From Rubrivivax gelatinosus IL144 (GTDB lineage Bacteria > Pseudomonadota > Gammaproteobacteria > Burkholderiales > Burkholderiaceae_C), in NCBI RefSeq assembly GCF_000284255.1, contig NC_017075.1, positions 4,898,001 through 4,962,000 on the forward strand: a stretch of DNA of 64,000 nt, given 5' to 3'. The translations under genes and the position numbers were made by a program. Shown here one piece after another: positions 8,235 to 19,512 of the stretch. The notes beneath the pieces were generated by a model, which made no database searches, had not been told where the DNA came from, and saw only the letters and a list, made by a program, of their open reading frames with translations. How positions within the stretch are numbered: position 1 is the first letter of the stretch; each line of letters starts with the position of its first letter.

Positions 8235-9224
8235 TCACTTGCTGGCCTTGGGCTGGCTGTCGTCGACCTTGACGACGAAGCTGCCGGCGAGGATGGCCTT
8301 CTCCTTGGCCTGGACCTTGGCGACGAGATCGGCCGGGACCTTCTTCGCGAAGGTGCCCAGCGGGGCCAGTTCGGAGCCCTTGAACTTCATCGTCGAGTAG
8401 CGGCCGTAGTCCTCGGCCTTGAAGGCGCCGGCCTTCACCGCCTTGATCGCGGCGTCGATCGTCGGCTCCATGTTCCAAAGCGCCGAGGCGACCACGGTGT
8501 CGGGGTACTGCGCCTGGGTGTTGATGACGTTGCCGATGGCCAGGACCTTGCGCTCCTTGGCGGCGTCGCTGACGCCGAAACGCTCGGCGTACATCACGTC
8601 GGCGCCCTTGTCGATCATCGCGAAGGCGGCTTCCTTGGCCTTGGGCGGGTCGAACCAGCTGTTGATGAAGCTGATCGAGAACTCGACCTTGGGGTTCACT
8701 TCCTTGGCGCCGGCGATGAAGGCGTTCATCAGGCGGTTGACCTCGGGGATCGGGTAGCCGCCGACCATGCCGATCTTGCCGCTCTTGCTCATGCCGGCGG
8801 CGATCATGCCGCTCAGGTAGGCCGGCTCCTGGATGTAGTTGTCGAAGACGCCGAAGTTGGGCGCCTGCGGCTTGCCCGAGCTGCCCATCAGGAACGAGAC
8901 CTTCGGGTAGTCCTTGGCGACCTTGCGCGCCGCGGTCTCGACGGCGAAGGACTCGCCGAGGATCAGCACGTTGCCGGACTCGGCGTACTGGCGCATCACG
9001 CGCTCGTAGTCGGCGTTGGCGACGTTCTCGCTGAACACGTACTCGACCTCGCCACGCGCCGCGGCCGCCTTCAGCGCCTTGTCGATGCGGCTCACCCACT
9101 GCTGTTCCACCGGCACGGTGTAGATCGCGGCGACCTTCAGCTTGGTTTGCGCGAAGGCCGGGACGGCGACGGTGGCCGCCAGCGAGGCGGCGGCGAGCAG
9201 GGTGATGCGGCGGGTGATCTTCAT
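8235..9224 (-). CDS. BMP-family nucleoside-binding protein of an ABC transporter
   Basis: A 329-residue periplasmic binding protein of the basic membrane protein (BMP/PnrA/Med) family. It has a Sec signal (MKITRRITLLAAASLAA..., ending AFAQ) without a lipobox cysteine, then LKVAAIYTVPVEQQWVSRID and the conserved FGVFDNYIQEPAYLSGMIAA, GKIGMVGG and GNVINTQAQYPDTVVASALW. The start at 9224 is supported by AGGAG eight bases upstream. The matching permeases and ATPase are at 3.2-6.6 kb, separated by two unrelated genes, so the binding protein has its own promoter in the 200-base gap shared with bchE. The ligand is inferred to be a nucleoside. Confidence 0.92.
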   Translation of the reverse strand: MKITRRITLLAAASLAATVAVPAFAQTKLKVAAIYTVPVEQQWVSRIDKALKAAAARGEVEYVFSENVANADYERVMRQYAESGNVLILGESFAVETAARKVAKDYPKVSFLMGSSGKPQAPNFGVFDNYIQEPAYLSGMIAAGMSKSGKIGMVGGYPIPEVNRLMNAFIAGAKEVNPKVEFSISFINSWFDPPKAKEAAFAMIDKGADVMYAERFGVSDAAKERKVLAIGNVINTQAQYPDTVVASALWNMEPTIDAAIKAVKAGAFKAEDYGRYSTMKFKGSELAPLGTFAKKVPADLVAKVQAKEKAILAGSFVVKVDDSQPKASK

Positions 9225-9300
9225 CGGGGCTCCTGGGGGCTGTATCGGGGTGTAACGACTCCGATCGGGCACTTTAGCAAGCTCCGTGCCCCGACGCACT

Positions 9301-9346
9301 TGACAACAGCCAAGAGTGTCAGGCCCGGTTGTCAGTGGGGCTGTCA
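9301..9346. promoter_or_regulatory. Cluster of TGTCA repeats upstream of bchE
   Basis: TGTCA occurs at 9317-9321, 9330-9334 and 9342-9346, and its complement TGACA at 9301-9305. The first and third units extend to a perfect 7-bp inverted repeat: TGACAAC (9301-9307) and GTTGTCA (9328-9334). This lies in the gap between the divergent BMP gene and bchE and is probably a transcription factor site. It does not fit TGT-N12-ACA, the CrtJ/PpsR consensus. Confidence 0.4.
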
Positions 9347-9353
9347 CGCCTCA

Positions 9354-9367
9354 TTGACTTAGGGCAA
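9354..9367 (+). promoter_or_regulatory. Candidate FNR/FnrL box of the bchEJ operon
   Basis: TTGAC-TTAG-GGCAA matches the FNR consensus TTGAT-N4-ATCAA in seven of ten defined positions. A -10-like TACCGT at 9390-9395 predicts a start near 9402, which would place the box centre at -41.5, the standard class II activator position. BchE is the oxygen-independent cyclase and FNR control of bchE is known in purple bacteria; the site itself is inferred. Confidence 0.5.
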
Positions 9368-9424
9368 AACTGAAATCAGGGTGCCCGCCTACCGTGCGAG
9401 TCCGAATCGCGAGGAGCCGTTTCC

Positions 9425-11092
9425 ATGCGTGTGCTGTTCATCCACCCCAACTATCACTCCGGCGGTGCCGAGATCGCCGGCAACTGGCCTCCCGCGTGGG
9501 TGGCGTACCTGGCAGGCTACCTCAAGGCGGGCGGCTACACGGACGTCATCTTCGTCGACGCGATGACCAACGACCTGAGCGAAGACCAGGTCCGTGAAAA
9601 GATCACGACGCTCAAGCCCGACATCGTCGGCTGCACCGCGATCACGCCGGCGATCTACAAGGCCGAGCGCACGCTGCAGATCGTCAAGGAAGTGAACCCC
9701 GACATCGTCACGGTGCTCGGCGGCATCCACGGCACCTTCATGTACCCGCAGGTGCTCAAGGAAGCGCCGTGGATCGACGCCGTCGTGCGCGGCGAAGGCG
9801 AACAGGTCATGCTGAACCTGGTCACCGCCGTCGACCAGGGCCGCTTCATGGCCGACCGCAACTGCGTCAACGGCATCGCCTACGCGACCCCGGACGGCAA
9901 GGTCGTCGCCACGCCGGCCGAGCCGCCCATCCAGGACCTGGACCGCATCACGCCGGACTGGGGCATCCTGGAATGGGACAAGTACATCTACATCCCGATG
10001 AACAAGCGCGTCGCGATCCCGAACTTCGCGCGCGGCTGCCCGTTCACCTGCTCGTTCTGCAGCCAGTGGAAGTTCTGGCGCGACTACCGCATCCGTGACC
10101 CGAAGAAGGTGGTCGACGAGATCGAGACGCTGGTCAAGGAACACGACGTCGGCTTCTTCATCCTCGCCGACGAAGAACCGACGATCCACCGCAAGAAGTT
10201 CATCGAGTTCTGCGAAGAGCTGATCAAGCGCGACCTCGGCGTGCTGTGGGGCATCAACACCCGCGTCACCGACATCCTGCGCGACGAGAAGCTGCTGCCG
10301 CTGTTCCGCAAGGCCGGCCTGATCCACGTCTCGCTGGGCACCGAAGCCGCCGCGCAGCTCAAGCTGGACATGTTCAACAAGGAGACCACGATCGAGCAGA
10401 ACAAGCGCGCGATCCAGCTCCTGAAGGACAACGGCATCGTCACCGAAGCGCAGTTCATCGTCGGCCTCGAGAACGAGACCGCCGAGACGCTCGAAGAGAC
10501 CTACAAGATGGCCCGGGACTGGAACCCGGACATGGCCAACTGGGCGATGTACACGCCGTGGCCGTTCTCCGACCTGTTCCAGGAGCTGGGCGACAAGGTC
10601 GAGGTCTTCGACTTCGAGAAGTACAACTTCGTGACCCCGATCATGAAGCCCGACGCGATGGACCGCGGCGAGCTGCTCGACCGGGTGATGAACAACTACC
10701 GCCGGTTCTTCATGAACAAGGCGTTCCTGCAGTACCCGTTCACGAAGGACAAGCTGCGCCGCAAGTACCTGATGGGCTGCCTGAAGGCGTTCCTGAAGAG
10801 CGGTTTCGAGCGCAAGTTCTACGACCTGGGTCGCGTCGGCTACTGGGGCCCGCAGACCAAGAAGACGGTCAACTTCAGCTTCGACAAGGAGCGCCGCATC
10901 GACGCCCAGACCGCCGACGAGCTCTCGCGCGTCGACGACGGCTGGGTCACGATGCACGGCCCGAAGATCGAGATGCGCCGCCGCAAGGGCGACGACAACT
11001 TCGAGCTCGCCAAGGCCGCGATGGCCTGCGGCGGCGGCACCGAGCAGCTGAGCGAAGAGCAGCAGGCCGCCACGGAGGTTCGCGCGTCGTGA
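9425..11092 (+). CDS. bchE: Anaerobic Mg-protoporphyrin IX monomethyl ester cyclase
   Basis: BchE makes the fifth ring of bacteriochlorophyll from Mg-protoporphyrin IX monomethyl ester without oxygen, taking the keto oxygen from water. The 555-residue protein begins with a cobalamin-binding-like domain (about 1-150, including [12 protein letters not shown] and VVRGEGEQ). The radical SAM domain follows, with iron-sulfur ligands Cys205, Cys209 and Cys212 in [12 protein letters not shown]. The C-terminal region is the BchE-specific extension. The ATG at 9425 follows GAGGAG at 9411-9416 and begins the usual [10 protein letters not shown]. The stop overlaps the GTG of bchJ. Low-oxygen induction is suggested by the FNR-like box upstream. 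Similarity to known BchE is strong throughout, and no other photosynthesis genes are adjacent except bchJ. Confidence 0.96.
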   Translation: MRVLFIHPNYHSGGAEIAGNWPPAWVAYLAGYLKAGGYTDVIFVDAMTNDLSEDQVREKITTLKPDIVGCTAITPAIYKAERTLQIVKEVNPDIVTVLGGIHGTFMYPQVLKEAPWIDAVVRGEGEQVMLNLVTAVDQGRFMADRNCVNGIAYATPDGKVVATPAEPPIQDLDRITPDWGILEWDKYIYIPMNKRVAIPNFARGCPFTCSFCSQWKFWRDYRIRDPKKVVDEIETLVKEHDVGFFILADEEPTIHRKKFIEFCEELIKRDLGVLWGINTRVTDILRDEKLLPLFRKAGLIHVSLGTEAAAQLKLDMFNKETTIEQNKRAIQLLKDNGIVTEAQFIVGLENETAETLEETYKMARDWNPDMANWAMYTPWPFSDLFQELGDKVEVFDFEKYNFVTPIMKPDAMDRGELLDRVMNNYRRFFMNKAFLQYPFTKDKLRRKYLMGCLKAFLKSGFERKFYDLGRVGYWGPQTKKTVNFSFDKERRIDAQTADELSRVDDGWVTMHGPKIEMRRRKGDDNFELAKAAMACGGGTEQLSEEQQAATEVRAS

Positions 11093-11676
11093 ACGTCGCC
11101 GGCCGCATCGGTCCGAACGCCATCATCCGCGTCGCGGAAGTGCTGCCCTCGCGGGTCGGCACCGACCTGACGCGGCGGCTGTTCGACCGCGCCGGCCTGG
11201 TCGACTACCTGACCGCCCCGCCTCAGTCCATGGTGGACGAGGCCGAGGTGCGGCGCCTGCACGGCGTGCTGCGCGAATCGCTGGGCCCGGCGGCCGCACG
11301 CGAGATCGCGCACGCCGCCGGCGTGCGCACCGCCGACTACCTGCTCGCCCGCCGGATCCCCAAACCGGTGCAGGCGCTGCTGAAAGTGCTGCCCGCGCCG
11401 CTGGCCGCACGCGTGCTGCTCACCGCGATCGGCCGCAACTCCTGGACCTTCGCCGGCAGCGGCCGGTTCAGCTATGTCGTCGGCCGCCCCTGCGTGCTGA
11501 CGATCCGCGACAACCCGCTGTGCCGCGGATGGCAGGCCGAAGAGCCGGCGTGCGACTTCTACACCGGCACCTTCGAGCGCCTCTTCACGGTGCTGGTGCA
11601 CCGCAATGCGCAGGTGCGCGAAGTCGCCTGCGAGGCCTGCGGCGACACCGAGTGCCGCTTCGAGATCACCTGGTAG
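11089..11676 (+). CDS. bchJ: BchJ, V4R-domain bacteriochlorophyll synthesis protein
   Basis: A 195-residue protein with a C-terminal V4R domain; BchJ was originally called 4-vinyl protochlorophyllide reductase and is now often viewed as a tetrapyrrole substrate-handling protein. The V4R part contains the cysteine pattern C-x(2)-C with C later ([16 protein letters not shown]), a probable metal or tetrapyrrole site, and CRGW-x(7)[11 protein letters not shown]. The start GTG at 11089 overlaps the bchE stop (GTGA) with GGAGG at 11074-11078, giving translational coupling. A start further upstream in this frame would run inside bchE. Its placement immediately after bchE supports a role in the same step of the pathway. 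Confidence 0.9.
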   Translation: MNVAGRIGPNAIIRVAEVLPSRVGTDLTRRLFDRAGLVDYLTAPPQSMVDEAEVRRLHGVLRESLGPAAAREIAHAAGVRTADYLLARRIPKPVQALLKVLPAPLAARVLLTAIGRNSWTFAGSGRFSYVVGRPCVLTIRDNPLCRGWQAEEPACDFYTGTFERLFTVLVHRNAQVREVACEACGDTECRFEITW

Positions 11677-11693
11677 ACGCCGCCTGAGCGTCC

Positions 11694-11711
11694 GGCGCCG
11701 AAATGGGCGCC
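11694..11711. terminator. Hairpin after bchJ
   Basis: GGCGCC (11694-11699), a 6-base loop and GGCGCC (11706-11711) form a short GC-rich stem 18 bases after the bchJ stop. There is no T-tract, so it is a weak candidate for the end of the bchEJ transcript. Confidence 0.3.
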
Positions 11712-11732
11712 AACGTGTCACGGGACACGGCC

Positions 11733-14005
<2,273 letters not shown>

Positions 14006-14020
14006 CCTCCCGGTCCCGCC

Positions 14021-16981
14021 TTGGTCACGAGCCTGCCCGACGACCACGCGCCGCGCCCGCCGCAGCGCGGTCCGGCCGGTGACCCGGGCGGACGGCGGCT
14101 GCGCACCGGCGCCGCCGGCGGCGACCGCGCCCTGCTCGCCGCGGCACTGGCTGCCGCCGCCGCGGCCGTCGCCGCGATCGCGGCGCCGATCCCGATCGAT
14201 ACCGCGCTGCGCCTGCCGCTGGCCGCCGCGCTGGGCCTGGCGGCGCTGCTGGCCGCCGCCGGCGCCGCCCTCGTGCGCCGCGTGCAGCAGGAGGCCCGCG
14301 CCAGCGCCAGCGGCGAACGCGAAGCGCGCACGCTGCTGGCGATGGCCGCCGACGCCTGCTGGGAGCTCGACGCCGAGCACCGCCTCGTCGCCATCCGCCG
14401 CCGCCACAGCGACGCGCTGAGCGCGAGCGAAGGCCTGGGCCAGCTGCCCTGGGAGCTGCCGCAGTTCGGCTGCGATGAAGAGACGCTGGACCTGCTGCGC
14501 GCCGACCTGGACGCGCGCTCGCCGTTCCGCGACCGCCTCGTGCACTGGCTGGGCGCCGAAGGCCGGCCGCGTTCGCTGCTGATCAGCGGCGAGCCGCGGC
14601 GCGACGCTCGCGGCGCCTTCGTCGGTTTCCGCGGCGTCGCACGCGACGTCAGCGCCGAGATGGCGGCGCGCCGTGCGCTGGCCGCCGCCGAGACGCGCTA
14701 CGAGGAGCTGTTCGCACGCATCCCGACGCCGCTGGTGCTGCACCGCCGCGGCCGGGTGCTCGACGCCAACCCGGCGGCGCTGGCGCTGCTGGGCTGCGAG
14801 ACGCTGGAGACCCTGGTCGGCCACGAGCTGCTCGGCGCCTACGAAGCCGGCGAATCGCGCGAGCGCGAGCGCCGCCGCTTCGACGAACTGGAGGACGCGC
14901 CGGTCGGCGCGGCGCTGGCGATCGCCGACTTCCGCCTGCAGCCGCGCGGCGGCGAGCGCCTGTCGGTGCGCGCGATTTCGGTGCGCATCGAGGCCGAAGG
15001 CGGCCCGGCGACGCTGTCGATCTACGCCGACGACACCGAGCGCCTGGCCGCCGAGCAGACGCTGCGCCGCTCCGAGGCCGTGCTGACGCATCTGTTCGCC
15101 AGCAGCCCCGAGCTGATCACGCTGACCGACCTGGGCACCGGACGCTTCACGATGGTCAACGACACCTTCGTGCGCGCCACCGGCTTCGCCGCCGCCGACG
15201 TCGTCGGCCGCACGGCGATCGAACTCGGCCTCTGGCGCCACGACGACCAGCGCCGGCTGTTCGCCGAGCAGATGCAGCGCGGCGGCTGCGCCACCGACCT
15301 GCCGGCCGAGTTCCGCGCCCGCGACGGGCGGGTGCTGGCGGTGCTGGTCTCGGGCACACGCTTCAGCGTCGAGGGCCACGACTACCTCGTCGTCAACGCG
15401 CGCGACGTGACCGACGCCGAACGCAGCCGGCGCGAGCGCGAGGCGATCCTGGAAAACGCCTCGATCGGCATCGCCGTCACGCGCGGCGGGCGCTTCATGC
15501 TCGCCAACCGGCGCTTCGAGCAGATGTTCGGCTGGCCGCCGGGCGGCCTGGTCGAGCGCCCCGCGGCGGTGGTCTGGCCGGGCAGCGACGAGATCGTCGA
15601 GATCGCGCGCGGCACGCTGCCGGCGCTCGCGCGCGGCGAGCCCTTCGAACTCGAAGGCCACGCCCAGCGCCGCGACGGCAGCAGCTTCGTCGCGCGCCTC
15701 GTCGTCAAGGCCGTCGACCCGGTCGACCCGGCACGCGGCGGCGCGGTCTGGATCGTCGAGGACGTCACCGAACGCCGCGAGTTCGAGCGCCGCCTGGCCG
15801 CCGCACGCGACGCCGCCGAGGCCGCCAACCGCGCCAAGAGCGCCTTCCTGGCCAACACCAACCACGAGCTGCGCAACCCGCTCAACGGGATGATCAACCT
15901 CGCCAAGCTGGCGCGCGACGCCAAGCTCGACGAGAAGCTGCGCCAGCAGTACCTGGACCACATCGCCGAGAGCGCGCAGTCGCTGGCGGCGATCGTCTCG
16001 GACATCCTGGACGTCTCCAAGATCGAGGCCGGCCGCATGGAGCTGGCCAGCGAGCCTTTCGACCTCGTCGAGCTGCTGCGCGGCGCGCAGCGCGTCTACA
16101 CGACGATGGCCGCGGCGCGCGGGCTGTCGCTGGAGTTCGACATCGGCCCGGGGCTGGACGGAACCGTCGTCGGCGACCCGCTGCGCGTGCGCCAGATCGT
16201 CACCAACTTCCTCGGCAACGCGCTGAAGTTCACCGCCGAAGGCGGCGTGCGTGTCGCCGCGCGGCGCGTGCCCGGCGGCCGCGTGCGGCTGGAGGTGCAC
16301 GACAGCGGCCCGGGCATCGACCCGGCGACGCAGGCGCGGCTGTTCCGGCCGTTCACCCAGGCCGACGAGTCGACGACGCGGCGCTTCGGCGGCACCGGCC
16401 TCGGGCTGTCGATCTGCCGCGAGCTGGCGACGCTGATGGGCGGCGAGGTCGGCGTCGACAGCCAGCCGGGCGCGGGCAGCGTGTTCTGGGCCGTGCTGCC
16501 GCTGCCGCGCAGCCTGGCGCCGGCGGCGTCCACGCCGGCGGCCGTCGCCGCCGCGGCGCCCGCGTCCACCGCCGCCGCACCGCGCGAGCTGGCCGGCGCG
16601 CGCGTGCTGATGGCCGAGGACAACCCGGTCAACATGATGATCGCCGTCGCGCTGCTCGAGCGCTGGGGGCTGGACGTCGAGCAGGCGGTCGACGGCCGCC
16701 AGGCCGTCGAGGCGGTGGAACGTGCCGCCGCCAGCGGCCGGCCCTTCGACGCCGTGCTGATGGACGTGCAGATGCCGGTGATGAGCGGCTACGAGGCGAC
16801 GCGCACGCTGCGCTACCGCGAGGCCGGCCGGCGCCTGCCGATCATCGCCCTGACCGCCGCGGCGCTGGTCAGCGAACGCGAGGCCGCGATCGCCGCCGGC
16901 ATGGACGACTTCCTGACCAAGCCGATCGACGCCGACAAACTCCGCGAGACCCTCGCACGCTGGGTGCGGGCCTCGGCCTGA
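14021..16981 (+). CDS. Hybrid sensor histidine kinase with four PAS domains and a receiver
   Basis: A 986-residue membrane-linked phosphorelay protein. Two hydrophobic segments (about 37-55 and 66-85) are joined by a very short loop, so there is almost no periplasmic sensor. PAS-like units lie at about 105-225, 230-345 (LFARIPTPLVLHRRGRVLDANPAA), 350-465 (NDTFVRATGFAAADVVG) and 475-590. The dimerisation domain has the phospho-acceptor His615 in NTNHELRNPLNGM, unusual for its Asn before His and Asn before Pro. The ATPase domain shows NFLGNALKFT, DSGPGIDP and GGTGLGLSICREL. The receiver (about 865-980) has AEDNPVN, phospho-acceptor Asp915 in VLMDVQMP, and a lysine in DDFLTKPID. The start is TTG at 14021. 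No output partner is adjacent and the signal is unknown. Confidence 0.9.
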   Translation: MVTSLPDDHAPRPPQRGPAGDPGGRRLRTGAAGGDRALLAAALAAAAAAVAAIAAPIPIDTALRLPLAAALGLAALLAAAGAALVRRVQQEARASASGEREARTLLAMAADACWELDAEHRLVAIRRRHSDALSASEGLGQLPWELPQFGCDEETLDLLRADLDARSPFRDRLVHWLGAEGRPRSLLISGEPRRDARGAFVGFRGVARDVSAEMAARRALAAAETRYEELFARIPTPLVLHRRGRVLDANPAALALLGCETLETLVGHELLGAYEAGESRERERRRFDELEDAPVGAALAIADFRLQPRGGERLSVRAISVRIEAEGGPATLSIYADDTERLAAEQTLRRSEAVLTHLFASSPELITLTDLGTGRFTMVNDTFVRATGFAAADVVGRTAIELGLWRHDDQRRLFAEQMQRGGCATDLPAEFRARDGRVLAVLVSGTRFSVEGHDYLVVNARDVTDAERSRREREAILENASIGIAVTRGGRFMLANRRFEQMFGWPPGGLVERPAAVVWPGSDEIVEIARGTLPALARGEPFELEGHAQRRDGSSFVARLVVKAVDPVDPARGGAVWIVEDVTERREFERRLAAARDAAEAANRAKSAFLANTNHELRNPLNGMINLAKLARDAKLDEKLRQQYLDHIAESAQSLAAIVSDILDVSKIEAGRMELASEPFDLVELLRGAQRVYTTMAAARGLSLEFDIGPGLDGTVVGDPLRVRQIVTNFLGNALKFTAEGGVRVAARRVPGGRVRLEVHDSGPGIDPATQARLFRPFTQADESTTRRFGGTGLGLSICRELATLMGGEVGVDSQPGAGSVFWAVLPLPRSLAPAASTPAAVAAAAPASTAAAPRELAGARVLMAEDNPVNMMIAVALLERWGLDVEQAVDGRQAVEAVERAAASGRPFDAVLMDVQMPVMSGYEATRTLRYREAGRRLPIIALTAAALVSEREAAIAAGMDDFLTKPIDADKLRETLARWVRASA

Positions 16982-16984
16982 GCC

Positions 16985-18682
16985 TCAGTCGAGCGTCACC
17001 TCGGTGCGCACCGTGCCGGCGCGATCGGCGCAGGCCACGAGCCCGATCGCCGCACCGCGCGGCCCCTGCACGACCCATTCGACGACCGCGCGGTCGGCGG
17101 TGATCTCGCGCTGCGGCAGGAAGGCCTGCAGCGACTGGCGCGGCGCGTGGCCGTCCAGGTGCGGGCCTTCGATGCGCTCGCGGCCCGAGATCAGCGTGCA
17201 CTCGGGCGGCAGGTGGATCTGGAACACCGTGCCGCGCACCGTCTTGCGCTCGATCGCGCGTTTGCTGATGTTCGACGGCAGGTAGCCGGCGTTGCCGACG
17301 GCCAGGCGCACACGCCAGGTGTCCGGGCCCAGCGCCCGCACCTCGGCGCGCAGCAGCTCCAGCTTGGGCAGCGACAGCGCCAGCTGCGTCAGCCAGGCCG
17401 GGAAACGCGCCGCCTCGCGCTCGCGCAGCGCCGGCGGCGGGTTGCGCCAGTAGTTCATGCGGTCCCAGCCGCCGAGCTCGACCATGCCCAGCTGCGGATG
17501 GCGGAACGGGTACCAGTCGACGTGCGCCTGGCCGCCGCACTGCTCATCGCTCCACTTCAGCAGCTTCAGGTCGTCCTCGGCCGGGTGGTCGCGGTACCAC
17601 TCGATCCACTTGTAGTCGGCGATGCCGGCTTCCTTGTTCGGCGCCCAGATCTCGACCGTCCAGAACAGCGCGCCGAGGTGCTCGTAGACCCAGTCCTGGG
17701 TGCCGGTGATGACTTCCTTGGGGTGGTACTTGAAGTCGTGGAAGGTGCTGATCGCCGGGTAGCCGGTGAGCCTGGCGCCGAGGTCCGACAGGCGCTTGTA
17801 GATCCACAGGTCCTCGGGCGTCATGTCGTCGTCGGACTGGGTGCCCATCGGCCGCAGGATGACGCCGCTGTGGGTGTGGAAGCTGACCGCGGCGCCGACG
17901 TTGGGGTGGCGCACGAGGAAGTCGACCATCGCGCGCACCTCGGGCTCGCTGGCCGGGTAGGGGCCGGCGCCGATCTGCTCGAACTCCTGGCGCCAGAAGG
18001 CGGGGAAGTTGCGGTTCAGGTCCAGGCCCTCGACGTCGCGGTTGGCGCTGATGCGCACGCCGTCGAAGTGCTTCAGCGTGCCTTCGGGGATCAGCCGGTA
18101 GTACTCGCCGCCGAACTCGCCGGGCTCGCGCGCGACCATCAGCCGCGGCTCGTCGGCGTGTTTCTTCCACGGCCCGTGCGGGTCGGGCACACGCATGTAG
18201 AGGATGCGGCCGTCGCCGTCGACGTCCTCGATGGTCAGGCCGTCGACCGGCTCCTCGGCATACGGATAAGGCCGGGTCGACGAGCGGATGTGGCGCGGCC
18301 GGTCGGCGAGCGCGAGTTCGGCGCCGTCGGGGTTCAGCCGCGGGCAGAGGTAGACGGCACGCGTGTCCAGCAGCTGGCGGATCTTCTCGTCGCCGGCCTC
18401 GTAGCCGGTGACCAGCTGGTGCAGCCAGTACAGGCAGGCGGTGCTCGCGGTGAGCTCGGCGGCGTGGATGTTGCCGTCGACCCAGAACGCGGGTTTGTCG
18501 CGGTCGGCGCCGGTGTCGGCGTTGGTCAGCGCGACCAGCCAGATGTCCCGGCCTTCGTGGCTCTTGCCGATCGACTCCAGGCGCACCAGCCCGGGGCAGG
18601 CGGCGGCGTAGTCGGCCAGCAGGCGCGAGAGTTCGGCGTGGCGGTAGAAGACGTCGAAGCGGGGGACGGGAATGGCGGCCAT
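16985..18682 (-). CDS. M14-family zinc carboxypeptidase
   Basis: A 565-residue peptidase of the carboxypeptidase A clan. The zinc ligands His73 and Glu76 are in GNIHAAELTAS, and a third ligand is probably the His in VSFHTHSGVI. No signal peptide is visible at MAAIPVPRFDVFYRHAEL, so it may be cytoplasmic. The zinc domain spans roughly 10-330. The remainder has beta-rich sequence including a conserved DWYPFRHPQLGMVELGGWD segment found in bacterial M14 relatives of unknown substrate. Its stop lies three bases from that of the convergent kinase gene. A -10-like CACAAT lies about 30 bases upstream of the start. Confidence 0.9.
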   Translation of the reverse strand: MAAIPVPRFDVFYRHAELSRLLADYAAACPGLVRLESIGKSHEGRDIWLVALTNADTGADRDKPAFWVDGNIHAAELTASTACLYWLHQLVTGYEAGDEKIRQLLDTRAVYLCPRLNPDGAELALADRPRHIRSSTRPYPYAEEPVDGLTIEDVDGDGRILYMRVPDPHGPWKKHADEPRLMVAREPGEFGGEYYRLIPEGTLKHFDGVRISANRDVEGLDLNRNFPAFWRQEFEQIGAGPYPASEPEVRAMVDFLVRHPNVGAAVSFHTHSGVILRPMGTQSDDDMTPEDLWIYKRLSDLGARLTGYPAISTFHDFKYHPKEVITGTQDWVYEHLGALFWTVEIWAPNKEAGIADYKWIEWYRDHPAEDDLKLLKWSDEQCGGQAHVDWYPFRHPQLGMVELGGWDRMNYWRNPPPALREREAARFPAWLTQLALSLPKLELLRAEVRALGPDTWRVRLAVGNAGYLPSNISKRAIERKTVRGTVFQIHLPPECTLISGRERIEGPHLDGHAPRQSLQAFLPQREITADRAVVEWVVQGPRGAAIGLVACADRAGTVRTEVTLD

Positions 18683-18740
18683 GGTGTCGTCGCGGCGAAA
18701 GACCGCGGCGATTGTGGCCCGCGCCGGGCCGGCGTGGGGC

Positions 18741-19508
18741 TCAGCCGCAGCGCCGCAGCCGGCACTCGCCGTCGACGAAGACGCGCAGCTCGCCGGGGGC
18801 GAAAGCCGACCAGGGCTCGCCGGCGGTCAGCGGCTCGGTGGCGACGATGGCGACGCGGTCGCCGGGCTGGGTCCGCGCGGCGAAGTCGACCGTCAGGTCC
18901 TCGTCGGCCAGCGTCGCGGCGCCGAACGGGTGGCGGCGCTCCAGCGAATGCAGCTTGGTCGAGCCGTGCGCCCACAGCGCCTGGCCGTTGGACAGCAGCA
19001 GGTTGAACGTGCCGTGGCGCGCCGGCAGCGGCAGCAGCTCGGCCAGCGTGCAGGTCAGCTCGTCGATCGTCGGCAGGTCGGCGTGGGCCTTGTCCAGCTC
19101 CTGCATCAGCCAGCAGAAAGCGCGTTCGCTGTCGGTGTCGCCCACCGGGCGGAAGGCGCCGTGCAGCCGCGGCACGAAGCCCTTCAGGTCGCCGTTGTGC
19201 GCGAACACCCAGTAGCGGCCCCACAGCTCGCGCACGAAGGGATGGGTGTTCTCCAGCGCCACGCGGCCCTGCGTCGCCTTGCGGATGTGGGCGACGACGT
19301 TCAGGCTCTTGATCGGGTAGTGCTTGACCAGCTCGGCCACCGGGCTCGAACGCGCGCCGTGGTGGTCGATGAAGTGGCGCAGCCCACGCTCCTCGAAGAA
19401 GCCGATGCCGAAGCCGTCCTTGTGCTCGTCGGCACGGCAGGCCAGACCGGCGAAGCTGAACATCACGTCGGTCGGCGTGTTGGCGTTCATGCCCAGCAGC
19501 TGGCACAT
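18741..19508 (-). CDS. Class II glutamine amidotransferase (YafJ-like)
   Basis: A 255-residue Ntn-hydrolase with the catalytic nucleophile Cys2 (MCQLLGMNANTPTDVMFSFAG). The glutaminase core is marked by DGFGIGFFE, HIRKATQGRVALENTHPF and FAHNGDLKGF, as in the YafJ/DUG3-like family. It is believed to transfer or hydrolyse the amide of glutamine or gamma-glutamyl compounds; the acceptor is unknown here. The start at 19508 is fixed by the need for Cys2 exposure and leaves only four bases to the inverted terminus of the repeat element upstream. That element therefore occupies the place of its promoter or leader. Confidence 0.9.
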   Translation of the reverse strand: MCQLLGMNANTPTDVMFSFAGLACRADEHKDGFGIGFFEERGLRHFIDHHGARSSPVAELVKHYPIKSLNVVAHIRKATQGRVALENTHPFVRELWGRYWVFAHNGDLKGFVPRLHGAFRPVGDTDSERAFCWLMQELDKAHADLPTIDELTCTLAELLPLPARHGTFNLLLSNGQALWAHGSTKLHSLERRHPFGAATLADEDLTVDFAARTQPGDRVAIVATEPLTAGEPWSAFAPGELRVFVDGECRLRRCG

Positions 19509-19512
19509 CGTC

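Noticed and set aside
9225..9424. CrtJ/PpsR site upstream of bchE
   Set aside because: No TGT-N12-ACA match could be placed in the gap; the TGTCA repeats have different spacing.
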